From contig WIXG01000118.1 of the NCBI GenBank assembly GCA_009869945.1, forward strand, positions 124,001 through 188,000: a stretch of DNA of 64,000 nt. Direction: 5' to 3'. The stretch comes from Mesaphorura yosii (taxonomy: Eukaryota > Arthropoda > Collembola > Poduromorpha > Tullbergiidae). A program made the position numbers and the translations under genes. The notes below the pieces were generated by a model, which searched no databases, was not told the DNA's origin, and was given only the letters and a program-made list of their open reading frames with translations. Positions 33,818 to 46,637 of this stretch are shown piece by piece; the first letter of the stretch is position 1; every line of letters begins with the position of its first letter.

Positions 33818-35732
33818 TTAACGTCTGAAGTCACGAAGAACAACCTGGACACCAGCCCACACCTCCTCGCTGTTGGGGATGATTTGGTTGGCTGGCAGCA
33901 GGAATCCATAGGCGCCGGTGTCTCTCAGCTCAAGGGTGTAAGAGTACTTGAAACCTCCGGTACTGTAGAACCAGTCAACGCTGCATCCCGATGAAAAATC
34001 TGTAACAAGAGCAGTGATGATTGCTGACTTTGTCGGTTCAACAAATTGAACAAATCCTAAATGAGGATGTAAACTTACAGAGTACATTTGCTCCTGTTCC
34101 AACTGTGTACGAGGTGCCATGAACCGCACGCAAAGCGGCTGCTCCAGCGTTACCCAAGTCAATCTACAAATTCGAAGCATGCTGAGTTAAAAATCGCTCA
34201 CCATTGTAAGGTTTGATAATTCTGGCTGTCTCTATTCACCAAGTCATTGTGGTCTGCTGGCAAAGCTGTGGTCCAGTTCCAGGGACTCAGCCAAAGCTGG
34301 CTGTAGCTGTGGATGGAAAGGTAGATTCTCCAGTTGATAGTTGACTGAGTGGACATGATGAAGTCACGCAGAGCAGCGGTTTCCGGTTCCGAGAAAGCTC
34401 TTGGTCCTCGGTAGGTTTCTACATATGACGAGGGTATAAATTACACTCAGGGCCTAGAGGTCGGGCAGCAAGTTATGCTGCATTCTTACCGGAGCACTTG
34501 TCATTGCTTGATCCCGAGCCACCAAAATGGTCGTCAAAGTTTCTGTTCGGGTCCACTCCACGACAGCCTGCAAAAATTATTATTACGAAATCGAGAGAAA
34601 TGAAAAAGAATTCTTTCTCACAAATATGAGCAAAATGCACAACTCACCCGCTGGAGAATCGTGATCCGACCGAGTCTTTCTCCATAGACGATTCGTTTGA
34701 GTGTACACGTAGCCATCGGGATTCACAATTGGGACAATGTAAATGTCAACGCTGTCCAGAATGTCCTGATAATTTCCTCGGTTGTTGAGCAGTTCGTTGA
34801 TGATGTACGTCACGGTTGCAGCTGTAATCCACTCCCGAGCATGGAAAGCTGCGTGCGAGAAAAAAATTGAAGTACAACGACAATTGATAATGGACACAAG
34901 CAAAATAACATAACACATTGACATTGACATTCGACACCTGACACTGGCACGTACTTCCATCAATGAACACTGCTGGTTTGTTTTGTGATCCGCCAGTTGC
35001 AATCTTCAACAGCACAATATCACGTCCTTCGCCACTTTGGCCAATCACTTGTGTTGATGCGATTGTCGAGTGATTCGCAGCTATTTCGTACGTCCAAGCG
35101 ATAATCTGTAGTGGGAGACAATGCACGATGGCAGTAATTGACAGCTGAGGTGACACCTTGATGAGGATGAGGACATTTTATGGAAAGTTGAGGTCAAGCG
35201 CATTACCTCAGCATACTGATAGTACTGAGTCCATCCCAGGCGAGGGCTCGGATTCCGGGCACGAAATTGCATATCTTCGGCGTGTTGCTCAGAAACGATT
35301 CTGGAGAAAGCACGAATACGAAGTTACAAAAATTGAACGAAGCGATATCAAACACGCAGAGAATACAGCCAATTTACTTCTCGACATCCTCAATCATGAC
35401 GCTGTACTTGAGACCATGCTGGTTGAAATAATTGGTCAGAGACTGGATTTGTCCAGGACTCGCCAAAATGTCCGAGTTCCCGTTTTTGGAAGGTCCATCC
35501 CAGAAGTCGAAGCTGCCGGAATTGTCCAGGTCAACAAGGGCCTTTAGCTGCTGTTCGTTTGCAGCGTTCACACGGAATACTTTGTACCTTTACAGAACGA
35601 ATTAACAATATATAGCGGTTTTTCTTCGTATGGCGAAAAGTAACCTTACCCGTCAAAGTGCTGGATTTCATCTCCAGCAATTGCGGAGATGGAAACGGCA
35701 AGAATTGCCAAGTAGACTCCTATAAACTTCAT
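33818..35732 (-). CDS. Zinc carboxypeptidase, A type (M14A zymogen)
   Basis: Nine exons (35732-35650, 35587-35378, 35300-35207, 35105-34955, 34848-34648, 34567-34490, 34418-34240, 34163-34079, 33999-33818) give 420 residues, the usual procarboxypeptidase length. A signal peptide (MKFIGVYLAILAVSISAIAG) and a ~90-residue propeptide precede the catalytic domain. Zinc ligands are H and E of FHAREW (~residue 182) and H of YLSIHSYS (~309); the catalytic glutamate is in LELRDTG. Substrate-binding RLWRKTRS, DPNRNF and the LYFSSG tyrosine are kept. The specificity position in SGCSVDW is valine, so an A-type enzyme trimming hydrophobic C-terminal residues is expected. In arthropods this is typically a secreted gut digestive enzyme. 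AATAAA on the minus strand at 33756-33751 is a likely poly(A) signal. Confidence 0.92.
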
Positions 35733-36630
35733 GATGAACCTTCTTGAACTGACCAGAAAAGGTGAAGTGACAAATTATTTCGCGAAGTCATCATTTTTGT
35801 ACCCAACTTGGCATCATTGATTAATCGCTGATCGTTCGTGCTTATCATTGACTTTGGGAATTCCTCTGCCATTCCGAATAAACAAAATGAATTGAAATAT
35901 CCCACAATAGATCAGACCCGTGTGCAAAATGTCAATATTGAAGTTCAAGCCTCAAGTGTTCCTAGTTTTTGGACGCGTGTTCGAGGTCTCGACCCTCGTC
36001 ATGATTAAATGGGTAAGTAACAATGGACGAGACCTTAATTCAATGACAGCAAACCGTGGAATTCATTACCATTGTTTGTTATTCACTGGAAAGCCGACAA
36101 AACAAAGAACAAACTTATCTCTTTAATGGTTCCTACGAGTCCTCATCGATTGACCTGTGAGAAATGATCAGGAAATGATTTTCATGGTGGAGCCGGAGTC
36201 TACTATGAGCCTGTATTCGGACGTCGAGTACTCATTCGGATTCTGCAAATGATGGCATGATGACCCCCAGCTAAATGCATCGGAAGCCCGAGACCTACCT
36301 AATCCACCAGCTTTGACTAAGCGTGGTGTTAACAAAGAATCTCGATAATTTCTGCATGTATTGAATGTATTCCTCACTCATGAATTCAAGCCACCTTGGC
36401 GGGCATAAAACACAAAGAAGGGTTCTCCACGACTCGCCCGGCTCAACAAGCAATAAAATGTTTTGTTTGTTCACTAGTTTTATTTTACTGGAAGATTGTT
36501 GGGTATAATTTTGGAGTTCTACTCCAGCCGAGCGCTAGCATCAAGCATCACGGCTTCGTGACATAACAACGGCGCGGTCAATCACCAGTACCAGCCGTTA
36601 AGACCTTATTCATTATCCATCTGAGACATC
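35733..36630. other. Intergenic stretch between carboxypeptidase and ORC2
   Basis: Two genes point apart, so this ~900-base stretch should hold both promoters. I see no further gene or clear element. Confidence 0.4.
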
Positions 36631-38963
36631 ATGCGAACGCCTCAAAAGCGGAATGGGGACGTTAAGGATGGCAGCCGGAAGTTAAGGACTTCAATTCGAG
36701 ATCCCGAAGGTCAGTAGACAGTACTTTCGGCTACTAAAATTACAGGTGTGGAACAAGTTGATTGCGACATGAATAAGAAGTTTTTAATCTCACAGATACG
36801 GACGGGGCGGTTACAATTTTCGACTTCAATAGCATAGAGGATGAGAAATCGATTGCCAGCGATAGCAATGACAATGGGAACGACTCGGGCAGCGAATCGG
36901 AATCGTCGGGTGTTATACAAGAAAGAAGATTGACAAGGTCTTCGAACGTTCGTGTAAACTATAAGGACAGAACCTATAAAGAAGAAGAAACATCTGATGA
37001 TGGTAGTAGTGAAGATGATGTTGAACCGGAAGAGATACAACTGGAAGAAGATGAGCAGATTCAGCCAATGGTGGAGGCATTAAGCATTGAAGATTATTAC
37101 GACCTAAGAGAAAATCAACACCTAGTCAGTCGTGCAGAGCTTGACCGCCTGTACAATGTCACTTTTAACACGGAGCACAGCGAACTGAATGAAGAAAGCA
37201 TTGGCCTTGGAGCACGACTTTCACGACCACAACTGACTTCGTTAATGAAGAAAGGTACACCGCTTTTTCCTAACTTTTAGCTTCAGAGTGTTGAATCCTG
37301 TTGAATTTTGCAGGAAAAGCGATAGTTGTTTCAACCCCAAAGAGACCAATCAGGCGTAAATCCATGCCAAGAAAGTTTTCGGAGGCGATTGTGGAAAATG
37401 GTCATTCCAAACCTGATAAGCCTGAAATAATTACTATTCCTTCATCGACAGAGAAAACTAGTTATGAGGACAGGCTTCTTGCCAAGAATCGTGTGACCTA
37501 CAAAATAAAGGCTTACAAACATCCCAAATCAGTTGGCAGAAAATTAGCCAAGCTGGATAAAAAGGTGATTATGAGTAAGAAAGAGGCGATGGTACCGGTG
37601 GCACCCGAACAGTCAATTTCCGTAAGAAAGGAGCTCAAGAGGATTTTTATGGAAAGTGGATTTCCAGATTGGAAGCATTTTCCAAATCAAGAAAAATTAA
37701 TGGAGGAAGCTCTAGAGAAGATGAGAAAAGAGTTTCCTGAATGGATGACTTTGTTAAGGTAGCACATGCAATTAATATTTTATCTTCTTTGCAAGAAATT
37801 GCTCACTTTGTTAATTTACTTTAACACTACAGATCTGGTTTTAATATCGTCCTTTATGGGTATGGATCAAAGATTTGCATTTTCGAGGAGCTGGAGAAAT
37901 ATTTGGATGACGAGTTTACAGTTATGGAAATCGATGGGACGATATCTAAAGTAGATCCTGTCGAAGTAAGTTTAGAGCACTGACTGCAACAAACTCTGCG
38001 CGAATGAAAAATACTTTCTAATATATACCGCAGGTGCTTTCACAACTCGTCAGCTCATGCCTAATAATAAAACACTCGTTAAAGGGTGGCAACTTTTATG
38101 CCAAAGTTAGGTAAGCGATTTGGCGATCTCTAATTACATCCAAATAAACATTTTTGCTGCTATTGTTACTAAATAATTTACTGATACTGGTACTGTTCAG
38201 GAACCTGCTTCCAAAATTGCGACCGTTGCTGCTCCACCCACCCGTATTTTTGTTTATTCGAAATCTGGAACAAATATGCGCCAAGAACGACCAATTATTT
38301 TACTTGATCAGCCATCTGGCAGCCCTCCCATTTGTACACATCGTTGCGTCTTGCGATCACTACAACTCCCCATTAAGTAATGGCCAATTTGACAAGAGTT
38401 CGTCGTCATTCAGCTAATTGTGGTAATAATTTTCAATCAATTTGTCGTTTGTCGTAGTTTTCGACCAAGGAGTAACAGCAGACATGGCCCTGATATGGAA
38501 AAGGTGCACAACCTATGCACCCTACAAAGCTGAAGCCAAAATTGTATCCGGTGCGTTCACAGCAGAAGCCTTCGAAGAATCCAGCAGTCGCGTCACACTT
38601 GGCCACGTCTACGGAGCGGTGACGATGAAATCCAAGCGAGCCTTCAACATTCTCGCTTCCTTGCAACTCCAAGCAGTCAAGTCTAAGCAGTACGATATCA
38701 ACGCTTGGAACGGTATCGATTTTAGTGAATTGGCCAGGCTTTGTCGGGAAAAATTTATTGCGAACAACGATACTCAACTGAATACTTTGCTTCTAGAGTT
38801 TATTGACAACAAAATCATTGTAAAATCTAGAAACGATGCGGGTACGGCAGCAAATGCTGGCCGCAAAGGTGTAAAAAAGAATGTAGAAAATTGTATTAGA
38901 ATTGTGGTAGATGATGCAAAGCTAGAGGAATTCATTATCGCAAATCCCGTACAAAATGACTGA
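36631..38963 (+). CDS. ORC2: Origin recognition complex subunit 2
   Basis: Seven exons (36631-36709, 36796-37254, 37314-37758, 37833-37965, 38034-38110, 38201-38376, 38458-38963) give 624 residues. The human protein has 577. The subunit is part of the six-protein complex that marks replication origins and loads MCM helicase in the nucleus. The N-terminal ~200 residues are charged and acidic, as in other ORC2 proteins. The AAA-like domain starts at SGFNIVLYGYGSK with a degenerate P-loop, followed by LEKYLDDEFTVMEIDG. HNL-type IRNLEQICAKND and VHIVASCDHYNSPL come next. The end (DFSELARLCREKFIANNDTQ onward) is the winged-helix domain. A poly(A) signal AATAAA lies at 39176-39181. Start chosen as the first ATG, with a basic N-terminus. 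Confidence 0.93.
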
Positions 38964-39441
38964 AGAAACTGAAGATTGGTCCAATTCAAACGTACATGTA
39001 CAACTAAAAGTTGAGAGATTTTATTTTTAAAAATACTTTTGAAGTTTTGAATTAAGGACAAGAATCGTATCGAAAGTGAACAGCATGGACTGACTAAAAT
39101 TACCTCACACGTTTTGAAGACTGTGGTAAAGAGAGGAGGAAAGAGTTTTGTAACAACACGACTTACGCATAATGGAATAAAAGACTACCTAATGATGCCG
39201 GTAACAGTAGCAGAGAATAGAATGATTATGATTGACAACATTTAAATCACATTCACAACTTCTTGAGAAGTGTTGGACTCATAATTGTGTAGTATAACTT
39301 TATCTTCAAAGTTACACATTCTGGCACATAATTTCACATTGGATTTGGCCGATTAAATACGAGAGGTTCAATGATTCCAGGTTCAGTTGTGCATTTTGAG
39401 ATAATTACAGTATACAAGATGAAAAGCGTTTTTACGTCAAC
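38964..39441. other. 3' regions of ORC2 and TBC1D9
   Basis: Convergent 3' UTRs. AATAAA at 39176-39181 (plus) probably ends ORC2. No other feature is seen. Confidence 0.45.
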
Positions 39442-42400
39442 CTACTCAGGTGAGGTTGAGAGCAGGGTCGTTTGTCGTATGAGTCTTCTGCTCTTGTACC
39501 TATCAATTAGAGTCATCAAGTCGATCTTGGCCTCAAAGTATTCCATCAACGGCTCTTCAATCAGAATCGATGCGATAAATTGGTCAAAGGTGATTTGCCA
39601 GCAGCTGGTTGGTTTTCCATTGTCAGGAGGGGCATCATGACGGTCATTGCCTACTCCCTTTTCCTGATCCTTCGTTGCTCCCGGCAGCTTGACAGGTGTC
39701 TAAAGTCAAAAGCAAACATTTTAACTGGCATCATTTCGGATCATGGTTGAATATCACTTCGTGCTCGTACTCTCTGTCCTCTGTGTCTTCGCATACGCAC
39801 ACGAGCAAAGCCAACACTCGTTATTCTATTGCCTGTGAGCAAGCAGCAAGCACTTGCGGGCGTATTCAAAGCTCACGAAATAAATTGAGTTCTTGATTGA
39901 ACTAATTTGCTCTGCAAGTTAGGATTTTCTCGTCAAAGTGAAAATTTAACTCGAGTGAGAGTTCTTCAGCCAGCCTTTTCCAAGAACTGCATTTAACTGC
40001 CAGCTAACTACAAAATGTCTCCTCCTCAAGAAGGTTCTGTGGAGAAGATTCCTACTCAAACTCCGGACGGTGACTTAATTGTAAGTTCACTATTAACCGT
40101 TTAGTTTCGTTAATTTCCATTGCTTATCTGTGTAGTATTCCTTAATCCTTACATGATGCAAGTGCTACTACTTATTGCAGGATCCACAAGAATACCTTCG
40201 TGGAGTTTGCAAGAACAAGCCAGATGCTAAGGCCCTTGAAGCAAAGCTAACTTCATGCAATGATCGTGTTAATTCGAAATCAAAAACTGCTGAGACGTGT
40301 GTTGAAGAATTACTCGATTGGATGGAAGTGGTTGATCACTGCGTAAGTTCAATAAAAAGGCTTTGGTTTGTTAGCAATCGAATTCGATATACTCAAATGA
40401 CTGCACTCAATTACAGGTAGGACACCGCCTCTTCAACTACCTTAAGTAAAGGAGCTCCAGATGGTGAAGTCCAACGTGAGACAATTAGTCACTAGTATGT
40501 ATGTAGAGCTGTTAAATCGTACTCCTAAAATCATCGCTGCTAATGCTCTGTAACAACACGATTTGGAAAAGTCTCAAGCTCTAGTAAAATTAAAATGTAA
40601 CCCTGGCTTTCTGGTTTCTGATTAATCAAAAATCCTGTTATGATAGTTTATATTGTAACGCTCAATGGGCAGTTGAAGCGTGACTGATAAGCTCTCACCT
40701 TAGCCTTGGACATCGTGTCCAACTCAATCTCCGCTTCCTGGCTGGTTGGAATGTACAGAGTTTTCGGTACCGTACCGGACAGGCTTCCTTTTCCTTCGAC
40801 TAAAGTTTTGGTGCTGCAGGTAATGCTTTCCTTCTCATCCACCGAAGTCGAGGCCTGGATCACGGATGTCGGAGATCCTGGCCCTGACACTGGTAGAATA
40901 GCCCCGATCTTTTTCGATTGGCTGACTGTCCTAGGATCATTTGTACTGTCGCTGTTTCTTATGTCTCCCAACTTAATTAGTATGGTACCGGCGGACACAA
41001 CGGAATGGTACAGTTGCTGTTCGTTAGGATGGTTTATAAAGATATCGTAAAATGATTTGCACATCGCAATGAAGTGAGGCTCGTCCATGGGTGGAATGGA
41101 AGATGTGTTGGTTGTAGGAGATGTCGCACATTCGTGTAACAACGCCAGGGACTCATCTATTTTGAAAAAGAGGTCAGATTTTTGTTTGACGTGCCATTAG
41201 AGGAAGTATAAAAGCGTATATGCTCACTTGTATGCTTGCTGGATGATTTGCTGCTCGACGAAGGTGACGGTGACATGGTACGATCAGAGTTGGCTTCAAA
41301 GGAATCACTGTCGAGGCAAAAGAACTCGGAAGCTTCAGTTGCAATTTCGGCAGATGAATCTTCAACGACTACAAAGAGATACGAGCCGTGAAGAAATCAT
41401 GCTCAAATGTACGACGAAACAAGGTTGGCATTGTCATGAATTACCGCATGGAGTTGTCACGCCTGTGTTTAAAAGCGGTGGTAAATGCAGGCAGAAGAAT
41501 AATTTCAGCCTCTGCGTTGCTTCAACGTGACCGGTGATTGACAACACATGAACCAATTCGCTGAACGTCAGATTTCCATCGCCATCAGAATCAAACAGCT
41601 AAATCACAAGAGAAATTCATAACAAATTGCAGGCGACTCCATCGATTAAACTACTTTAATTGCTTACGCACCTTAAAAATTCTGGCTACCAGCTGCTGAA
41701 TGTTGCTATTTCTGCTCTCAGCCCACGGGCTGAACGCCATAAACGCAAACGTAAACTGGTCGAAATCAATGAGCTGCTGCATGCTAGTTGATGTACTCGT
41801 CGTTGACGAGATAGAGATGGATTGTTGAAGGGCAGGTTTTTCGTCATTCAAGCTCGATAGGTTCGGCTGCTGTGCTGCTTTGCACGCAGCTTGCCATAAA
41901 TGGTCCCCACGTAGTAAAAGAAACAACTCTTCCAGTTCTTTCTGACCGAATTTGCATGCCGGAAAATTTCCAAACGTGATGCTCCGAAGCGCATTTCTCA
42001 TGGCGCTGTCCTCCAGAGTTTGAACAACTTTCAGCCTGTGTTTCAGTCGAAGAGTTTCAATGTTCTCCCTCGTGAGATAGCCAAATTTTCTGTATGACTC
42101 GTAAACAAGGGTCGAAATGGCCACTGATTTCTTATGACTTTTTTCCAGCCTGCTCTTTGGACCTGCATGTGCCGTGTTAAAACTTATCGGCGACGACGAC
42201 ATTAACATAGATGACCCGGTAGGTGATTGGGTGATAAGATCTTCTCCGACGTCAATGAGCTCTTCTTTGATGACATAAATTCCGTTCAGGTAGTCAGTCA
42301 AGAGCTGCATGGCTTCTCCTTCATCTTTGCAAGCTAAGATGGCTTCTTCATTAGACTCAAGAATGGCCAAAGCAATCTGGAAAGCGACCTTTGCACCGTC

Positions 42401-45089
42401 GAAGAAGAAGCAGTCGATGATGAAGACCGCACAATCAAACGACATCACACTGCAGTTAAATTTGCATGGTAAGATTAGCAATCCTACACAACAGAGGTTA
42501 ACGGGTGCTGACTTGCCTTAGAAACAGCGTGAGAAACCACGAAAGACAGATCATTCCAATCATTCCCAACTTCTTTAGATGTGCATGGAGCCTTGGTGCA
42601 TATTTCTCCAGCAGCTCATCAATGACACCTTGGTCCACAAGAGCACCAACAACTCGTCGGTTGTAGTAATCGGGAAGCAATCGTTCACAAATTGCAACAA
42701 GCAGCCAAAACGCTTCCTCTTCGTTGCAATACAATAGCAAGACAGAAGCAACCATGTTCATTGCCTGCAAAAGAACGCACAAATTGTTCACACAGATTCG
42801 CACAAGATTTCATTACCATTTCAAGCAGTAAGATTTTACATACTTGGCAATATCCGATATGAGGATTTCGATGAGCATATGCGCATAGCACTCGCCGCAA
42901 AGCATCAAGACCGATTTCATCATGAAATGCCGGATGTTCTGGCAAAGAGCGATGCAAATCTCTTTCGATTTCTTCATTAGTTTGACATTTAATGTCAACA
43001 GACTGGCTCACAAGCGACGAGTAGTATCCAGCGTGTATTGCCATGTCGTTGGCGGCGCCGGAATAAATCAACCAGATCTCAGAACGCAGTTTGTCAGGAA
43101 TGCCACGTAGAACCAAATGAGCGGTTTCAGTAGTGCGGTACATGCTGATACCACGGCCATACTCCTCAAAATGCTTCATCCATTGCGTCTCCTTTGTACC
43201 TTCGGACGCCAAGACATCGCCATGAATTGGGAGAGCATAAAGTTCCATTAAAGGCTGGTGAAGAATTTTGTCGCCTGGGAATTCCAAAGATGATTGCACT
43301 GATCAAATCCTCCTCAATTCTCGCGGCGTTTGAAATATCGGCACTTACAATGAAATCGCTTGTGTCTATCTTCCTCTGCATTCTCCAGCAAGATGAAGCT
43401 ACTGGATGAACTGCTCAAACTTGGTGTGTCGCCTTCAAGGTGCCTGAATGAGCACGAGGGTTTACGAAACGTTTTTATGAACATTGGGGCGCGGTGGTAC
43501 AACAAAAGTACTTACAAAAAGCGGCCTGGTCCGCTGATGGCTTTCCCAAGCAATTCGGATAACTTTTGCGCCAAAAAATCTCGGTCGGTGACTTTTGTGA
43601 ATACAAATGACATCTTCTGCTTCATGGAAAATACAATCGACTTGTCCCCATCATGGCTTTGAGTTTCTGAACAACCTTTTTCTATAACCAGAACGTCTCT
43701 CAACGGAATCACAACCGAGACCAAGTTGGTAACCGCACTTTGGAAACACACGTAATTGTTCGATAGATACATCACTCCTCGAACTTCTTTTTTGTCATAC
43801 GGTGTCCAAAGAGCACATTCCGTTCTCCCATCCAATTTTTCGCCAACTGGGAGTCGAAAGTTAGATCTAAACGCATCAGATTGAGCTCTCGCGTCTAAAT
43901 CACGTTTGAGCACAGACGGTTTCTTTGGAACATTTTTGCTCAGTTTTGTAAGAAGCTCGTGATCCTCATAGAATCTTTCTGAATCCATGAGCCTGCCAGA
44001 CAAAAAAGGAATCAATATTTGTGAACCGCTGTTCAATAAACGTATGCTTACTGTTTCATTGCAAGATTAGTCAGCTGCGTCATCAATTTGAATGTTTCAT
44101 TCTTGCGTAAAAACATGGAAAAGTGATACTGCAAAAAGTTCAAGATATTGCCATCAGAAGAACTGCTTTCCTCTCTGCCCTTATGAAACTTGCTCTTACC
44201 TCCGCTTGCCTTGTTTTCACTTTGATTGAATCCGGGAAAATAAACGAATTAATCTTCTCCAGCCCGGTTACATCAGTCCATCGTAATATAATTTTGTTTT
44301 CAGATGCGAGAATATACGAGTAAAAACAAAGATGTGTCACGCTCAGGTACATCCACCCTTGCCTAGGCACATTTCCTCCCCAGTAACTGCACGAATAGTA
44401 GTTAATCAGCTTTTCTTCAGGCGGCATACTGAAGAGTCGATGAAACTTGTCCGATGACGCCCGAAATGATTGGGTGTCAGCATCTGGAAACCGCAAGCGT
44501 GACATTTAAACTTTGGGACTGGGCCTGGAAGTTTCGGCATGGTGTATTACCTTCAATAGAAATACTTCGTTGTGGCTGTGAATGTGCCACCAGCGACTCA
44601 ATTTTGCAGCGCACGAATTCTGTGACTTGATCCTCATCGTCAAATGACGACAAAATTCCCATGAGATTACTCTCTATCCATCTCCAGTCTTCTAGAATTT
44701 CTTCTTGAGTTAAGGCACGTGAAATTACTGAAAGCATGATACCATTTATTAGCAAGAAATTATTCTGAGCCGTTCATATTACGAGTCGTGTACAACTCAC
44801 GGTAATAAACTTCCGATTTGGGCGTTTGGTGAAGAATCCGGTAAGGGGGCGGTTTACTGTCTAGAACGGTGTCCAAGGTTCTTACAAGTATCGAGGCAAT
44901 GTTGCGCTTCTTTCCGTGACCTTGCCGCCTCTGCAGTACGAAGTAAATGTTGGCCTGCTCAGTGACCCTTGAATTAAGGCGAAACCAATTAGCTATTACA
45001 AATCTCTTACCAGCGACGGAAGCAAAAATACTTAATGGTACGTACCACAACGCGCTTGCGACTAAAATCTCTTCTGGCTTATTCCACAT
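39442..45089 (-). CDS. TBC1D9: TBC1 domain family member 8/9 (GRAM-TBC-EF hand Rab GAP)
   Basis: Fourteen exons: 45089-45046, 44967-44801, 44727-44551, 44483-44200, 44128-44052, 43992-43516, 43443-43349, 43298-42844, 42764-42517, 42449-41672, 41598-41445, 41368-41228, 41156-40699, 39699-39442. All phases close to ~1270 residues, equal to vertebrate TBC1D9. The order is the MWNKPEEIL start, GRAM domain 1 ([26 protein letters not shown]), GRAM 2 ([20 protein letters not shown]), then the TBC domain with both catalytic fingers ([11 protein letters not shown] arginine, IGYCQ glutamine) and [12 protein letters not shown]. An EF hand with a full [12 protein letters not shown] loop follows. The last exon ([15 protein letters not shown]) is the conserved C-terminus. 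The protein should stimulate GTP hydrolysis by Rabs, with calcium sensing. The intron after exon 9 has a GC donor. UQCRH is nested in the last intron. Confidence 0.93.
40015..40449 (+). CDS. UQCRH: Cytochrome b-c1 complex subunit 6 (hinge protein)
   Basis: Exons 40015-40080, 40181-40342 and 40417-40449 give 86 residues. The sequence has the acidic N-terminal part, [14 protein letters not shown], the two cysteine pairs of the helical hairpin (GVCK, TSCNDRV, TCVEELL, VDHCVGH) and the HRLFNYLK end of the family. The subunit sits in the intermembrane space on cytochrome c1 and helps cytochrome c bind in respiratory complex III. The whole gene lies on the opposite strand inside the ~1 kb last intron of TBC1D9 (40698-39700). 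It must have its own promoter, since the host runs the other way. Confidence 0.93.
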
Positions 45090-46637
45090 CTTGCAGTCAC
45101 CTTCACCCACTTCACCGTCTCGTATTGTTGAGGGTTTGACTTAGTACGTTAGCCGGAGGTCAACAATACATGGTTCTAAGAGTTCAATAACTAACGTCAA
45201 GTGTTATTACTGCTGCGGTCCAAGTTGTAAACAGAAAAGAGCCCTTGTTCGCTTCATGAATGCACAATCAGCTGATTAGATTCGTTTAGACGGAAGTTCA
45301 AACGGTTTGCAGTTCCAAAACAGAGAACTTCCAGTCTATTTTGATCGATTTCTGTTTGGATTAAGACGAATGGTTTCGCGCTGATGTGAGTGTCACTCCA
45401 GTTTCAAGTTCAGTCAGGAACAAACGGCAGAGGAAGCTGAATAGCAGATAAAAGGTTCGAATCACAAAATTGACGCACGTTTACGTTATCACAAAGAACT
45501 TGGTTGCGTAATTAGCCACTAAAGACTAAACAGACCCTGCAATTAACTGTATTTGATTGCACGCAATTACATTTTTGTTAATATTTTATGCTGCTGTTTA
45601 TTTTGGTTTTGGTGGTGCCTGACTCAATTCGCATTCGCAAATGCGAGACACACGTCGGGCTCAGGAATCATGAATGCTTTATGCAAGGCGATAACACAGA
45701 CGAGAAGTGAGTAACAAAAAAAGAATTCAAAGCATATGACACGAAATGTAACCAAAACAAAGCAATCAGGGCCGAAAAATATGCGTACATAAAAACGCTC
45801 ATATCGAAGGCAAATATTTACAAACAGGACGAAGCTAAGGCTCCGCTCCGCTGCAATTGCAACGTGAGTCTCAGCTATTTAAGCTATTTAAGGCCCAAAA
45901 TCGACATTGACAAGTCTGTTCGAAAGCCGAACTCGTCAATAATAGCATGATGTACTGGATTAAGGTTTTAATACACTGGCACATAATTCTGAGTGCACAA
46001 TGCGCAGTGCACACGAGCCTGTTCATGTGTTATGTTATGTATGTGTGAATTCGTATAATTACGTCACTAACTTAATTTAAACTGCAGAGTATTCATGCTC
46101 ATGGTTTACTATAGTTTAAGTCTACGTTGGTAAGCAAGTACACTAAATAAATCACTGAGCACAGTGTACGCGCACAATGCACGCGCAATGAGATGAAATG
46201 GCAATGGGCAACTATTGATGCTTTATCGCTTCTCAGCTCAGCTTATTCGCTTTAAAATTCCGATATTCGCAGTGAAGTTGTTTGAGTATTGAGTACGGAA
46301 TTAAATGCTCAATCCAATCCACCCATCTTGTTACCAACTAATGCAACTGAGTGTGACTAATTGCATGAGTCATTAGTCATTGTACTGAAGTTGACATTTA
46401 ATCAAGCTCAAGCTGAAAAGGTCTCGCGGTGTCGTACAAGCTTTTCATTTACTATCAAATCAACTATGCTGAAGAAAAAGGTTGGTTTTCTGATGACGTC
46501 GGCTACGATAAGAAATTGGATTTATTGAGTCTATTTTTATAGGAAGCTGACACCAGGAAATATTAGATTGTTGACTTAATTGACTTCATCGTCACATCAT
46601 TTAGTCGTTTTGCTCTGCTGCTGGTTCTGAGTTTGAC
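45090..46637. other. Intergenic stretch upstream of TBC1D9
   Basis: About 1.5 kb with no recognisable protein or RNA gene. It presumably holds the TBC1D9 promoter and the gluconokinase 3' UTR. A GGTTCGAATCAC near 45452 resembles a tRNA B box, but nothing around it folds as a tRNA. Confidence 0.4.

Noticed and set aside
39371-39640. Plus-strand 89-codon frame downstream of ORC2
   Set aside because: It is the antisense of the real last exon of TBC1D9, whose minus-strand reading matches the family's C-terminus.
45440-45480. GGTTCGAATC box-B-like element
   Set aside because: No A box, stem or terminator nearby; probably chance.
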